A DNA stretch of 64,000 bases from Candidatus Villigracilis proximus (GCA_016715195.1 JADKBB010000002.1:62001-126000), one strand, 5' to 3'. Shown: positions 24,756 through 34,205, counted from the first letter of the stretch. A program made the numbers and translations. The notes: a model not told the origin generated them from the letters alone.

Positions 24756-26656
24756 ATGCCCAACGGTTATAACGGCAAGATTTTGCATGTTGATTTGACG
24801 AAAGGTACGCTTGAGGTTGAAGAGCCGAAGGAGTCTTTTTATCGAAAATATCTCGGCGGCTCTGCCATGGGAATGTATTATATTTTGCGCGATATGCCGA
24901 TAGGCGCTGACCCGATCGGCCCCGACAATGTGCTGACTCTTATGGCGGGTGTGACAACGGGCGCGGCCATTTCTGGTCAGAGCCGCTTGAATGCGAATGC
25001 CAAATCCCCGATCAGCGGCGGGATTGGTGATTCGCAGAGCGGTGGTTTTTTTCCGGCCGAATTAAAGTTTGCAGGCTTTGATGGAATTGTGATCAAAGGC
25101 AAATCGTCCAAGCCCGTTTATCTGGCGATCATTGATGGAAATTATGAACTGCGCGATGCCGCGCATTTGATGGGCAAGTTGACGGGGGAAGTGGACGATA
25201 TTATTCATAAAGATGTTGACCCGAAAGCTGAAATTTTGCAGCACGGTATCGGCGCGGAAAATGGCGTGCTGTTTTCGTCGCTTGCTTCCATGTCCAATCG
25301 TCATAATGGACGCACAGGCATGGGGTTGGTGATGGCTTCCAAGAATTTGAAGGCTGTTGTGGTGCGCGGTAAAAAGAAAGTGGAAATTGCCGACTCGAAA
25401 ACATTAACAGCCTTAAATCGTACCGGCCCCAAGATTCTCCCGGACAATGGCGATATGGATGGTCTTGCGAAATTTGGTACAGCGGTTGTGGTTTTGTTCA
25501 ATAATACGATTGGTACTTTGCCGACCCGCAACTATAACGAAGGTCAGTTTGAAGGCTGTGAACCGATCAGCGGCGAGAAGATGGCTGAAACCATTTTGAA
25601 GGAACGCGACACCTGTTATGCGTGCGTGGTCAAATGCAAGCGCGTGGTTGAGATCAAGGAAGGTGCGTATAAAGTTGATCCGCGTTATGGCGGCCCTGAA
25701 TACGAAACACTTGGCACGTTCGGTTCCTATTGCGGCGTTGATGATCTTGCGGCTGTTTCGCTTGCGAATCAAGTTTGTAATGAATACGCAGTTGATTCAA
25801 TTGCGGCTGGTGCCACGATCGCTTTTGCGATGGAATGTTTTGAAAAAGGCGTTATCACAGCTGAACAAACTGCCGGGCTTGACCTCAAATTCGGCAATGC
25901 CGATGCGATGATCAAGGCTTTGTATATGATGGTAAAAGGTGAAGGCGAGTTCGGTAAGACACTTGGAATGGGTTCTGAGCGTGCCGCGCAGGTTTGGGGC
26001 AAGGGCTCCGATGAATTCCTGATCACGGTCAAGGGCGCTGAAGCTCCTGCGCACATGCCGCAAGCCAAGCGTTCTCTTAGCCTGATTTATGCGGTCAATC
26101 CTTTTGGAGCCGATCATCAATCCAGCGAGCATGATCCTTATTATGAAGAAGGCATCGGCGATTTCAATTTGGATCGTCTCAAGCAAATTGGTCTTGGCTC
26201 GCCGCAGCCTGCTTACAGCTTAACCAATGAAAAAGTCCGCTTTGCGTATGAGACCGAAGTTTTCTATTCAATGTTGGATTCTGCTGAGCTTTGTCAATTT
26301 GTTTACGGCCCAACGTGGACTCTGTACGATGGAAAAGATACCGTAGCCATGATGAACTCAGTCACAGGTTGGGATTTAACCCTTGAAGAGTTGATGACCG
26401 TTGGCCGCCGTCGCTTGAGCCTTTTCCGCGCTTTCAATGCCCGCGAGGGACTTGGACGCAAGGATGACAGACTGCCAAAGAAATTCTTCAAAGCTCTGGC
26501 AGGGACCGGCCCAACAGCAGGCTTCGTTCTGACTCACGAAGAAGTTGATTCTGCCATCGATGAATACTACAAGCTGGCAGGACTCAACGCCGATGGCGCG
26601 CCGACTCCCGAGACACTTGAGAAACTTGACCTCGCCTGGGCGATTAAGAAATTTAA
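24756..26656 (+). CDS. Tungsten-type aldehyde:ferredoxin oxidoreductase
   Basis: An AOR-family enzyme of about 634 residues, which oxidises aldehydes to carboxylates with ferredoxin as electron carrier, using a tungsto- or molybdo-bispterin and a [4Fe-4S] cluster. The N-terminus LTKGTLEVEEPKESFYRKYL and the pterin-binding GPDNVLTLMAGVTTGAAISG are typical. Cluster cysteines are C287, C290 and C294 (CX2CX3C, in TCYACVVKC), with a distal cysteine near AELCQFVYGP. The frame does not stop where AORs usually end; it runs on into the aldehyde dehydrogenase to 27161. An out-of-frame TAA at 26654-26656, reached by a one-base shift in AAATTT, is the likely true end. Cytoplasmic; oxygen-sensitive. Confidence 0.93.
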
Positions 26657-26684
26657 TATTCTCAAATTAATTTCTGGAGAATGT

Positions 26685-28095
26685 ATGGAATATAAACTTT
26701 TGATCGACGGTAAGTGGACTGGGAACGGCTCTATTCTTGAAGTAAAAAATAAATATGATGGCTCAACAGTTGGCGCATTACCTACTGCCAGTCCCGAAGA
26801 CTTAAATCAGGCGATTGATGCCGCAGAGCGTGCCGAAGATATTATGGCGGAAATGCCCGCCTATAAGCGTGCTGAAATTCTCTTGAGAACAGCCACGCTC
26901 TTGCGTGAACGCTCAGAAGAGCTTGCAAAAGTAATTGCGGCAGAAGCCGGTAAGGCCCTTAAGTTTGCCCGTGGCGAAGTGGATCGTGCCGCAAGCACTT
27001 TTACCATTGCGGCTGAAGAGGCCAAACGTTTGCATGGTGAAACCATTCCATTGGATGCAGTCCCTTCGGGTGAAGGCTATTTTGGTTTTTGGACCCGTCG
27101 TCCGGTGGGTGTGATCGCAGCCACAGTCCTTTCAATTTCCCCTCAATCTGGTTGCGCATAAAGTGGCGCCGGCTCTTGCGGCTGGTAACACGCTTGTTCT
27201 CAAGCCCGCGACTACCACACCTCTTGCGGCTGTTATCCTTTGTCAAATTTGGCTTGCCCGCCGGAGCAATCAACCTGGTTGTTGGTTCAGGCGGAACAGT
27301 TGGCGAATGGCTCATTACCGACGAGCGAGTGGATAAGATCACCTTTACAGGCTCGCCTGAAATAGGCCGTCATATTTTGGCGGTTGCAGGCATTAAGAAG
27401 GTAACGCTTGAGTTGGGAAATACTTCGCCTGTGATCATTGCCCCTGATGCAGATTTGGATTTTGTAGCCAGCCGGTGCGCACTTGGAGCATTTTACAACT
27501 CGGGACAGGTTTGTATTTCAGTTCAGCGTATTTATAGTCAAAAAGAAGTCTATGAACCATTTGCTGAAAAATTTATTAAGGCTACCGAATCTATGGTGGT
27601 GGGCAATCCACTTGACGAGCGGGTGGATGGCCCAATGATCGACTCAAAGGAAGTTGATCGTATTGAAGGCTGGGTCAGGGAGGCGCAGGGTTCTGGCGCA
27701 AAAAAGTTTTGACAGGCGGTAAACGTGACGGAACAGTGTATTACCCAACAATTCTTTCAGATACCAATAATGAAATGAAGGTGATCGCCGAGGAAGTGTT
27801 TGCCCCGGTTGCATCCGTGATTTCAAGTGATGACTTTGAATCCTCACTTAAGCAGGCGAATGATTCAAAATTTGGCTTGCAGGTTGGCGTGTTTACAAAA
27901 GATATTGACCGCGTTTTGAAAGCGGTGAAACGTTTGAATTTTGGCGGTGTCATTATTAACGATACTCCCAACTTCCGCGCCGACCATATGCCGTATGGCG
28001 GCAACCGTCAAAGCGGGTTGGGGCCTGAAGGCGTCAAGTTTGCGATGGAAGATATGACCAATATTCAACTGGTCGCTATTCGATTGAATTCATAA
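26685..28095 (+). pseudogene. Aldehyde dehydrogenase (NAD(P)-dependent) with several frame breaks
   Basis: A recognisable aldehyde dehydrogenase of about 470 residues. CTGGAG lies upstream of ATG 26685 (MEYKLLIDGKW). Seen in pieces: RRPVGVIAA, SPFNFP, AHKVAPALAAGNTLVLKPAT, KITFTGSPEIGRHI, the glutamate region KVTLELGNTSPVI, the catalytic cysteine in YNSGQVCISVQRIY, and PYGGNRQSGLGPEG. Breaks lie near 27117-27128, at the C4 run 27139-27142, near 27244-27250 (about 11 bases missing by comparison with the family) and at the A6 run 27700-27705. Long frames start at 27089 and 27709. It resembles succinate-semialdehyde or lactaldehyde dehydrogenases. The catalytic residues survive, so sequencing error is a real alternative to decay. 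Confidence 0.85.
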
Positions 28096-28118
28096 TTTTC
28101 AAAACAAGGAGAGACGTC

Positions 28119-29300
28119 ATGGAATACAAACTTTGGATAGACGGAAAATGGGTTGACAGCAAAGGCGGCGGAAAAATATCTGTTGAGAACCCGGCTACTG
28201 GTAAGAAATTTGCAGAAGTAGTGGATGCCAGCCCGGAAGATGTAAATTTTGCCGTTGAGACGGCCAAAAATGCATTCTACGATGGCCGCTGGTCGAGACT
28301 TGCTCCAGCAGAACGCTCAAAAGCTCTTCGGAAATTGGCCGATCTTCTTGAAAAAAATGCCGCAGAATTTGCCCGATTGGAATCTGAAAATACAGGGAAG
28401 CCGTACAAGTTTGTCAGCCTAGGCGCGGATTTGTTGTTTTCGATAGATAATCTTCGCTTCTTTGCTGGTGCGGCGCGCGATACACATGGAAACCATGCCG
28501 GCGAATTTATGCCAGGCTATACTTCCATGTATCGCCGTGAGCCTGTTGGAGTAGTGGGGCAAATTGCTCCTGGAACTCCGCTATAGTTGGAATCGCCGGC
28601 TCTTGCCTGGGCACCACGTTTTTAAATGCTCTATTACTCCGTTGACAAGCCTCTTGGCAGAAAGCTGGTATACCCGATGTGTTGTCAATATTAACAGGTC
28701 GCAATGCAGGACGTCTTCTGTTGAACACCTGATATTCGTTTGATTATAACGCTCCCCGAATTGGGCAAACTAAATGCGCACACGCAATACTATAAACGCC
28801 TTAACTGTGCAAGGCCCCTGTACTTTTTTCGATATGCAGATGGAGTAGTCGCCGCGGCTTGCGGTAACACTGTACCGCTGGTGTATTGGCGGAAGGTGGA
28901 AAAGTTGAGCTCTTTGGCTGCGTCCGTCACAAAGACGGATACTTGTTGCCCGATGATCTCCGGCGGACCGTGTCTGTAATTTTGAGAACGGCTCAAAGAT
29001 GGCAAAGTTTTGACCGGCGGACGTCCCAAGAGTTGGCCAACAAATCTAAATCATTCCTTGGGGCCTGCACATCAATTCATTCACGAATGAGCGCCGGGTA
29101 ATGATGTTGTTTACGGCCTTCGGCTGGTATTCACAAGACTGGGTCTGCATGCATTTTTCCCAGCATTGGTTTGGACAGTCTGGGTCAACATCACATCCCA
29201 GTAGTTTTCAGAAGCGCCCATGGAGGGTGGAAACATCTGGTTTTGGCAAGGACCTCTCCTCTGAATCCGTTGGTGATTATTTGGCCGAAGAATTATTTAT
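28119..29300 (+). pseudogene. patD: 4-aminobutyraldehyde (gamma-aminobutyraldehyde) dehydrogenase, decayed
   Basis: AAGGAG precedes ATG 28119. The first 150 residues are intact and PatD-like (MEYKLWIDGKWVDSKGGGKI, RLESENTGKPYK, LRFFAGAARD, GYTSMYRREPVGVVGQIAP). The frame then breaks at about 28575. From there to 29300 only fragments remain in changing frames: DKPL-region remnants, ELGK, DCTA-like TGTACCGCT, KVLTGGR, NDVVYGL, WVN, and GFGKDLSSESVGDYLAE, the latter typical of PatD. The region is about 200 bases shorter than a complete gene. PatD would oxidise the product of PatA to GABA. Part of the far end is the beginning of a long open frame at 29101-30171 that is not a real single gene. Confidence 0.75.
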
Positions 29301-29302
29301 TC

Positions 29303-29339
29303 CAAAAATGGACAGGCGCGAGTCTGTCCATTTTTTGGT
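29303..29339 (+). terminator. Rho-independent terminator between the patD remnant and gabT-like gene
   Basis: CCAAAAATGGACAG and CTGTCCATTTTTTGG form a long stem around GCGCGAGT, with a T6 tract inside the right arm. It marks the end of the decayed dehydrogenase gene; the next gene's GGAG follows within ten bases. Confidence 0.85.
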
Positions 29340-29352
29340 AAAAAGGAGATTC

Positions 29353-30623
29353 ATGAATACCCAACTCTATCAAGATAACTTCTCACATATGACTCCCGCC
29401 TGGAGCCGCATTTTCAACTTTGTTGCAGACCGTGCTGAAGGTGCGTATATCTACACCGAAGACGGCAAGAAACTGCTGGATTTCACCAGCGGCATCGGTG
29501 TGACCAATACCGGTCACTGTCACCCGAAAGTGGTTGAAGCAATTCGGGGCAAGGCTGGCTTGTTCCTGCATGCGCAGGCGAATATCGTCATCCACAAGCC
29601 CATGCTGCAACTGATCGAAGAATTGCGCAAAATTGTACCGCCTTCAATTGACAGTTTTTACTTCGCCAACTCCGGCGCGGAAGCTCTGGAGAACGCAGTC
29701 AAAATTGCCAAGGCCGCCACAGGCAGACAGAATATCATCGTCTTCAACGGTTCCTTCCACGGGCGTACACATGCCACCATGGCGCTCACCACGTCCAAGA
29801 CGGGCTATCGCACAGGATTTGGTCCGCTGCCTTCGGGGATTTATGTTTCGCCCTTCCCGTACGCCTTCAACATGCACATGACCGAAGAACAGGCCAGTGA
29901 ATATGCTTTAGGTCAACTGGAATATTTACTCGCATCACAAACTGCTCCAAAAGATACTGCCGCCATCTTGATTGAATCCGTTTTAGGCGAAGGCGGATAT
30001 ATTGTCCCGCCGACTTCGTTCATGAAGGGTCTGCGCGAGATTTGCGACAAACACGGAATCATGCTTATCTTTGATGAAGTCCAGTCGGGTTTTGGGCGCA
30101 CGGGCAAATGGTTTGCGCTCGAACATTTCGGCGTTGTACCCGATATCATCACCTGCTGCATATCCTTCTAGGTATGCCGCTTTCAGCGTCTTTACCCGCA
30201 CTGACATTATAAGAAGAAGTTGGATGTCGGCTCCATTGGCGGCATATGGGTGGTAATGCAATTGCGAGTGTCGCTACGATCAAAGCCATGCGTGATGAAA
30301 AGATGCTTGAAAACGCCGCTGAAAAAGGAATTCAATTAATGATCGGCCTGCGCAAATTCCAGGAGGAATATCCGCAGATCGGTGACGTACGCGGCAAAGG
30401 CTTAATGGTCGGCACCGAATTTATTATTGATGGCAGCCAGGCCAAAGCCAAGCAATTGGTTAAGGATATTGTCCACTCGGCTGAAGAAAAAGGCATGTTG
30501 CTGCTTTCCTGCGGCACCTACGACAATACCCTGCGCTGGATCCCGCCATTGAATGTCACAACTGAGCAGATTAATGACGGCTTACGTATTTTCGGTGAAG
30601 CCCTTAAAGAAAACGCAAAATAA
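29353..30623 (+). pseudogene. gabT: 4-aminobutyrate aminotransferase-like, class III (frame broken at the cofactor lysine)
   Basis: AAAAAGGAG precedes ATG 29353. The full length would be about 424 residues, the usual GabT/PuuE size. Seen: FTSGIGVTNTGHCHPKVVEA, YFANSGAEALENAVKIAKAA, FNGSFHGRTHATMALTTSK, and PLP aspartate in IMLIFDEVQSGFGRTGKW. At 30150-30260 several small indels occur: VVPDIIT should be followed by C-A-K-G, but the bases encoding the Schiff-base lysine are absent. The frame resumes at GNAIASVATIKAMRDEKM (30246) and runs to the normal C-terminus. As printed it cannot make an active enzyme. It would convert GABA to succinate semialdehyde, completing the putrescine route. Confidence 0.82.
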
Positions 30624-30702
30624 TCCGTAGGGGCGACCCTTGTGGTCGCCCCTACGGATTATCCTTATTCAATTCAGGGCGGGGACAAGCCCCGCCCCTA
30701 CA
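30622..30702. repeat. Two GC-rich palindromes sharing CGCCCCTAC
   Basis: Arms AATCCGTAGGGGCGACC (30622-30638) and its exact complement (30644-30660) flank CTTGT. A second hairpin, GGGCGGGG/CCCCGCCC with a five-base loop, lies at 30677-30697 and ends in the same CGCCCCTAC. Such intergenic palindromes are common as dispersed REP-like repeats; here they may also end transcription of the upstream gene. Confidence 0.65.
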
Positions 30703-30719
30703 TAAAACAAAATAAAATC

Positions 30720-31787
30720 ATGACACAACCCCTAAACCGCACACACCTCGAAACCCTTCTCAAACAGGAAGAACAACTCTTCCACAAAAATCATCCCAAA
30801 TCCTTTGAACTTTACCAGCGTGCGCGCAAGTCATTGCATGGCGGCGTGCCGATGTTATGGATGATCCGCTGGGCGGGTTCATTTCCGATCTTTGCCAAAG
30901 AAGCCAAAGGCGCACACTTCACCGATGTCGACGGCAATTCATATATAGATTTTTGTCTCGGCGATACAGGCGCAATGACAGGCCACGCACCCGAAGCAAC
31001 TGTCAAAGCCATCACCGAACAAATCCAAAAAGGCATCACACTTATGCTGCCCTTTGAAGATGTTATTTGGGTTGGCGAAGAATTACAGCGACGTTTTAAA
31101 CTTCCGTATTGGCAGTTTGCTCTCACTGCCACTGATGCGAATCGTTTCGCGTTGCGCATGGCACGTCACATCACTGGGCGGCCAAAAATTCTTGTCTTTA
31201 ATTATTGCTATCATGGCTCAGTGGATGAAACCTTCATCACGATGGACGAAGAAGGTACGCCCATGTCGCGCCCCAACAATATGGGGCCGCAGATCGATCC
31301 GCGCGAAACTTCCAAGGTGATCGAGTTCAATGATATTGGCGCGCTTGAAACTGCGCTTTCTGCGCGTGACGTGGCCGCAGTCCTTGCTGAACCTGTGATG
31401 ACCAATATCGGCATCATTCATCCGAAACCCGGCTATCATGATGCCTTACGTGAACTGACTCGCAAATACGGGACCTATCTCATCATCGACGAGACTCACA
31501 CCATCAGCACCGGCCCAGGCGGATACACCGCTTCGCACGGTCTTCAGCCTGATTTCTTAACCCTCGGCAAACCTCTCGCTGGAGGAGTGCCCGCCGCGAT
31601 CTATGGCTTCACCGAAGAAGTGTCACAGGCTTTTACTGCCAAACTTTCAGTGGAAGACTCAGACGTTGGCGGCATCGGCGGCACACTCGCGGGTAATGCT
31701 CTGTCCATTGCAGCGATGAAAGCCACGTTGCAAAATGTATTAACTGAAGAGTTTTATACCAAGGCGATAGCCTTGCAAACTTTTTGA
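30720..31787 (+). CDS. Class III aminotransferase, glutamate-1-semialdehyde aminomutase-like, C-terminally truncated
   Basis: A PLP-dependent aminotransferase of the HemL-like branch. ATG 30720 is taken as the start because homology begins there and the frame upstream crosses the palindromic repeats. PLP aspartate lies in YLIIDETHTIS and Schiff-base lysine K284 in TLGKPLAGGVPAAIYG. The protein reaches GGIGGTLAGNALSIAAMKAT and then stops at residue 355, about 90 residues short of the usual C-terminal domain. The final residues TKAIALQTF are followed directly by the promoter region of the next gene, so a deletion in the genome or assembly is likely. It probably lacks activity as it stands. Substrate unknown. 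Confidence 0.82.
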   Translation: MTQPLNRTHLETLLKQEEQLFHKNHPKSFELYQRARKSLHGGVPMLWMIRWAGSFPIFAKEAKGAHFTDVDGNSYIDFCLGDTGAMTGHAPEATVKAITEQIQKGITLMLPFEDVIWVGEELQRRFKLPYWQFALTATDANRFALRMARHITGRPKILVFNYCYHGSVDETFITMDEEGTPMSRPNNMGPQIDPRETSKVIEFNDIGALETALSARDVAAVLAEPVMTNIGIIHPKPGYHDALRELTRKYGTYLIIDETHTISTGPGGYTASHGLQPDFLTLGKPLAGGVPAAIYGFTEEVSQAFTAKLSVEDSDVGGIGGTLAGNALSIAAMKATLQNVLTEEFYTKAIALQTF

Positions 31788-31794
31788 AAACAGA

Positions 31795-31816
31795 TGTGAA
31801 TATAATCCTGTTCACA
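31795..31816 (+). promoter_or_regulatory. Dyad overlapping a -10 box upstream of the second aldehyde oxidoreductase
   Basis: TGTGAA (31795-31800) and TTCACA (31811-31816) are inverted repeats flanking a perfect TATAAT at 31801-31806. No good -35 box is seen at 17 bases, which would suit activator dependence. The AGGAG of the gene begins at the right half-site. The half-sites resemble TGTGA/TCACA of Crp-type regulators but with a wider gap. Confidence 0.45.
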
Positions 31817-31827
31817 GGAGTAAAACA

Positions 31828-33555
31828 ATGACTGATTACAAATCTCAAGTTTGGCGCGTAAATGTGCGTGAGCAAACTCTACAACGTGAAGATATCCCTC
31901 AAACATGGGAGCGCCTTGGCGGCCGCGGATTACTTGCACGCATCATGCTGGATGAAATGGATGCAAAGTGTGATCCGCTTGGTGCGGGGAATAAACTGAT
32001 CTTTGCGCCGGGATTATTGGTGGGGCACATGCTTTCATCCACAGACAGAATTTCAGTGGGTGGGAAATCCCCGCTGACAGGTGGCATTAAAGAAGCCAAC
32101 GCAGGCGGACGTACTGGCTATCACATGGCCTTCATGGGCATGAAGGTACTTATCATCGAAGATAAGCCCAAAGAAGATGGTTTCTGGGTTTTGCATCTTT
32201 CACTTAACGGCGCGAAATGGGAAAAAGCTGATGATCTGGTTGGGGTGGGTGTGTATGAAACCGCGCCAAAATTGCTTGAAAAATATGGCGATAAAGTTGC
32301 CATCGCGTTGATCGGTCCCGGCGGCGAGATGTTGATGAAGTCCGCGGGGATTCAGAATATCGATAAGGATAAAATTCCGGCACGCATCGCCGCCCGCGGC
32401 GGACTTGGCGCAGTGATGGGCTCGAAGGGATTAAAAGCCATCGTGTTCGATCATGCTGGTGGTCAGAAGCCGCCTATCGTGAGTCCCGAAGCGTTTAAAG
32501 TCGCACAAAAAGATTACACAAAGTCGGTCATGGATCATCCGCAGTCTGTCACATATCGCGATTACGGCACCGCTGCGATGGCGCATCTATGTCAAAGTTT
32601 TGCTGCACTGCCCGCTCATAATTTTTCACGCGGCACATTTGATAAAGTGGATAATATCAGCGGTGAGACGTTGCGCGAATTCACGTTGACGCGCGGCAAG
32701 CCCTCTGATCCGTCTCATGCGTGTATGGCAGGTTGTACGATCAAATGCTCGAATGTTTTTGGCGGGGAAGATGGCAAGGTGATTGTTTCTCCGCTTGAAT
32801 ATGAAACGATCGGTTTGATGGGTACGAATATTGATATTGACTCGCTGGATGTCATCGGACGTTTGAACTGGCACGTGAACGATCTGGGACTCGACTCGAT
32901 TGAAGTTGGCGCTGCACTTGGTGTCGCTGCTGAAGCTGGTTTGATGAACTGGGGCGATGGTGACGGCGCAATGAAGTTGATCGATGAAATGCGCAAGGGT
33001 ACCGAACTTGGGCGTAAACTTGGCGACGGTGCTGCAGATATGGGCGATCAATATGGAGTTGAGCGTGTGCCCGTCGTGAAGCGGCAGGCGATGAGTGCGT
33101 ATGAACCGCGCTCAATTAAAGGCACAGGCATCACGTATGCCACAACTCCGCAGGGTGCAGATCACACCTGCGGACTTACCATCCGCGCAAAGGTGGATCA
33201 TCTTGACCCGAATGTGCAGGTTGAAATTTCACTCAATGCGCAATTGAACATGGGCGGTTATGATACATTAGGCGCGTGTATCTTTGCCGGCTTTGGTTAC
33301 GCCGCAACTCCCGATGGAGTTGTAAAGCGCTTGTTGCAGTCACGCTATGGCTGGGATGATCTGCCTGATAATATTTTGCAGGCGCTAGGGAAGGAAACCA
33401 TTAAGATGGAACGAGAGTTTAATAAACGTGCCGGCTTCACGAAAGAAGATGACCGCCTGCCGAAATGGATGACACGCGAAGCGCTGCCTGAAAACGGTTC
33501 TGTGTTTGATGTGGATGCTGAGATACTCGACCATATTTTTGACGGGATCGAATAA
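31828..33555 (+). CDS. Aldehyde:ferredoxin oxidoreductase family protein (second copy)
   Basis: A 575-residue AOR-family oxidoreductase. It shows the N-terminal fold (QVWRVNVREQTLQREDIP), the pterin-binding FAPGLLVGHMLSSTDRISVG and a cluster motif C299, C303, C307 (CX3CX3C, in HACMAGCTIKCSN); the fourth ligand is probably the cysteine in TLGACIFAGFG. The spacing CX3C, rather than CX2C as in the first copy, places it in a different subgroup whose substrates and electron acceptors are poorly known. It is about 60 residues shorter than the first copy. Intact frame, good AGGAG at 31816-31820, and followed by a clean terminator, so it is a monocistronic functional gene. Confidence 0.93.
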   Translation: MTDYKSQVWRVNVREQTLQREDIPQTWERLGGRGLLARIMLDEMDAKCDPLGAGNKLIFAPGLLVGHMLSSTDRISVGGKSPLTGGIKEANAGGRTGYHMAFMGMKVLIIEDKPKEDGFWVLHLSLNGAKWEKADDLVGVGVYETAPKLLEKYGDKVAIALIGPGGEMLMKSAGIQNIDKDKIPARIAARGGLGAVMGSKGLKAIVFDHAGGQKPPIVSPEAFKVAQKDYTKSVMDHPQSVTYRDYGTAAMAHLCQSFAALPAHNFSRGTFDKVDNISGETLREFTLTRGKPSDPSHACMAGCTIKCSNVFGGEDGKVIVSPLEYETIGLMGTNIDIDSLDVIGRLNWHVNDLGLDSIEVGAALGVAAEAGLMNWGDGDGAMKLIDEMRKGTELGRKLGDGAADMGDQYGVERVPVVKRQAMSAYEPRSIKGTGITYATTPQGADHTCGLTIRAKVDHLDPNVQVEISLNAQLNMGGYDTLGACIFAGFGYAATPDGVVKRLLQSRYGWDDLPDNILQALGKETIKMEREFNKRAGFTKEDDRLPKWMTREALPENGSVFDVDAEILDHIFDGIE

Positions 33556-33563
33556 ACAATATA

Positions 33564-33597
33564 CGGGCGATGAGTTTTTACTCATCGCCCGCTTTTT
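33564..33597 (+). terminator. Rho-independent terminator
   Basis: CGGGCGATGAG and CTCATCGCCCG form an 11-base stem around TTTTTA, followed by CTTTTTAT. It ends the second aldehyde oxidoreductase transcript. Confidence 0.93.
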
Positions 33598-33609
33598 ATG
33601 AGGAATGCC

Positions 33610-34174
33610 ATGAAAAAAAATATCTTAATCGCTTTTGTTCTTTTCACTGTTTTTTGTTTCATCAGGTTGTACGCAAGAATTAGCTGTGCAGCCTTCAGTA
33701 TTTACGCCCTATCCAACTGTGGAAAATCCAATGGAGATGATTGAGAAATTTGCCAAAGAAACTGCGGCAGCTCAGACCTTAATTGCTGGCGGTACTTTTG
33801 AAACTCCAATACCCACCATGGTCTCTCCTCAAAATTGGGCTTTCGTAGTCATTGGACAGAATGGGGATATATTTGGCGTTGACAATGATTTTATTTCAAC
33901 CCTTCCTTTCCAGTCTATTTTTGTTGAAGGAGTTGAATATAGCGGAGTAACTCTTTTTGAGGTCTTGTCCAGTGTGGGATCTGTCAACTTTGGTGTGACT
34001 GAAATTGAAATCCATGGAAATACAGCTTTTGTTTATGAGTTTGACCAGATATCAAATCAATCGCTTAATGCTGCTGTGCTGGTTCAAAACCTGTCAGGAG
34101 ACTTTGATATGATTTCATTAAGTATTCCTCGGGAGAATTGGGTTTCAAATGTGAAGGTGATTCGTGCCAGATAG
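33610..34174 (+). CDS. Small lipoprotein of unknown function (frameshift in signal peptide)
   Basis: The mature part (from SSGCTQELAV) has about 165 residues, with a Pro/Thr-rich start and then a beta-rich domain (WAFVVIGQNGDIFGVDNDFI, EIEIHGNTAFVYEFDQISNQ). No family is recognised. ATG 33610 reads MKKNILIAFVLFTVF, a good signal-peptide start, but the frame then changes: adding one T to the T6 run 33650-33655 gives TVFFVSSGC, a plausible lipobox. The alternative is initiation at TTG 33635 in the mature frame, which lacks a basic N-region. It stands alone between a terminator and a convergent sensor kinase gene. Confidence 0.7.
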
Positions 34175-34205
34175 CGCCTTTGCGCCGCCTGATTTCAGGT
34201 TTGTA

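Noticed and set aside
29101..30171. A 356-residue open frame starting at 29101
   Set aside because: It joins the tail of the decayed PatD-like gene, a terminator hairpin and the start of the GabT-like gene; the true start is ATG 29353 with its own ribosome-binding site.
30622..30702. The palindromic pair as a transposable element (MITE)
   Set aside because: No target-site duplication or outer terminal repeats could be identified; kept as a repeat only.
30642..30719. N-terminal extension of the HemL-like aminotransferase from 30642
   Set aside because: It crosses palindromic repeats and has no homology; ATG 30720 fits the family.
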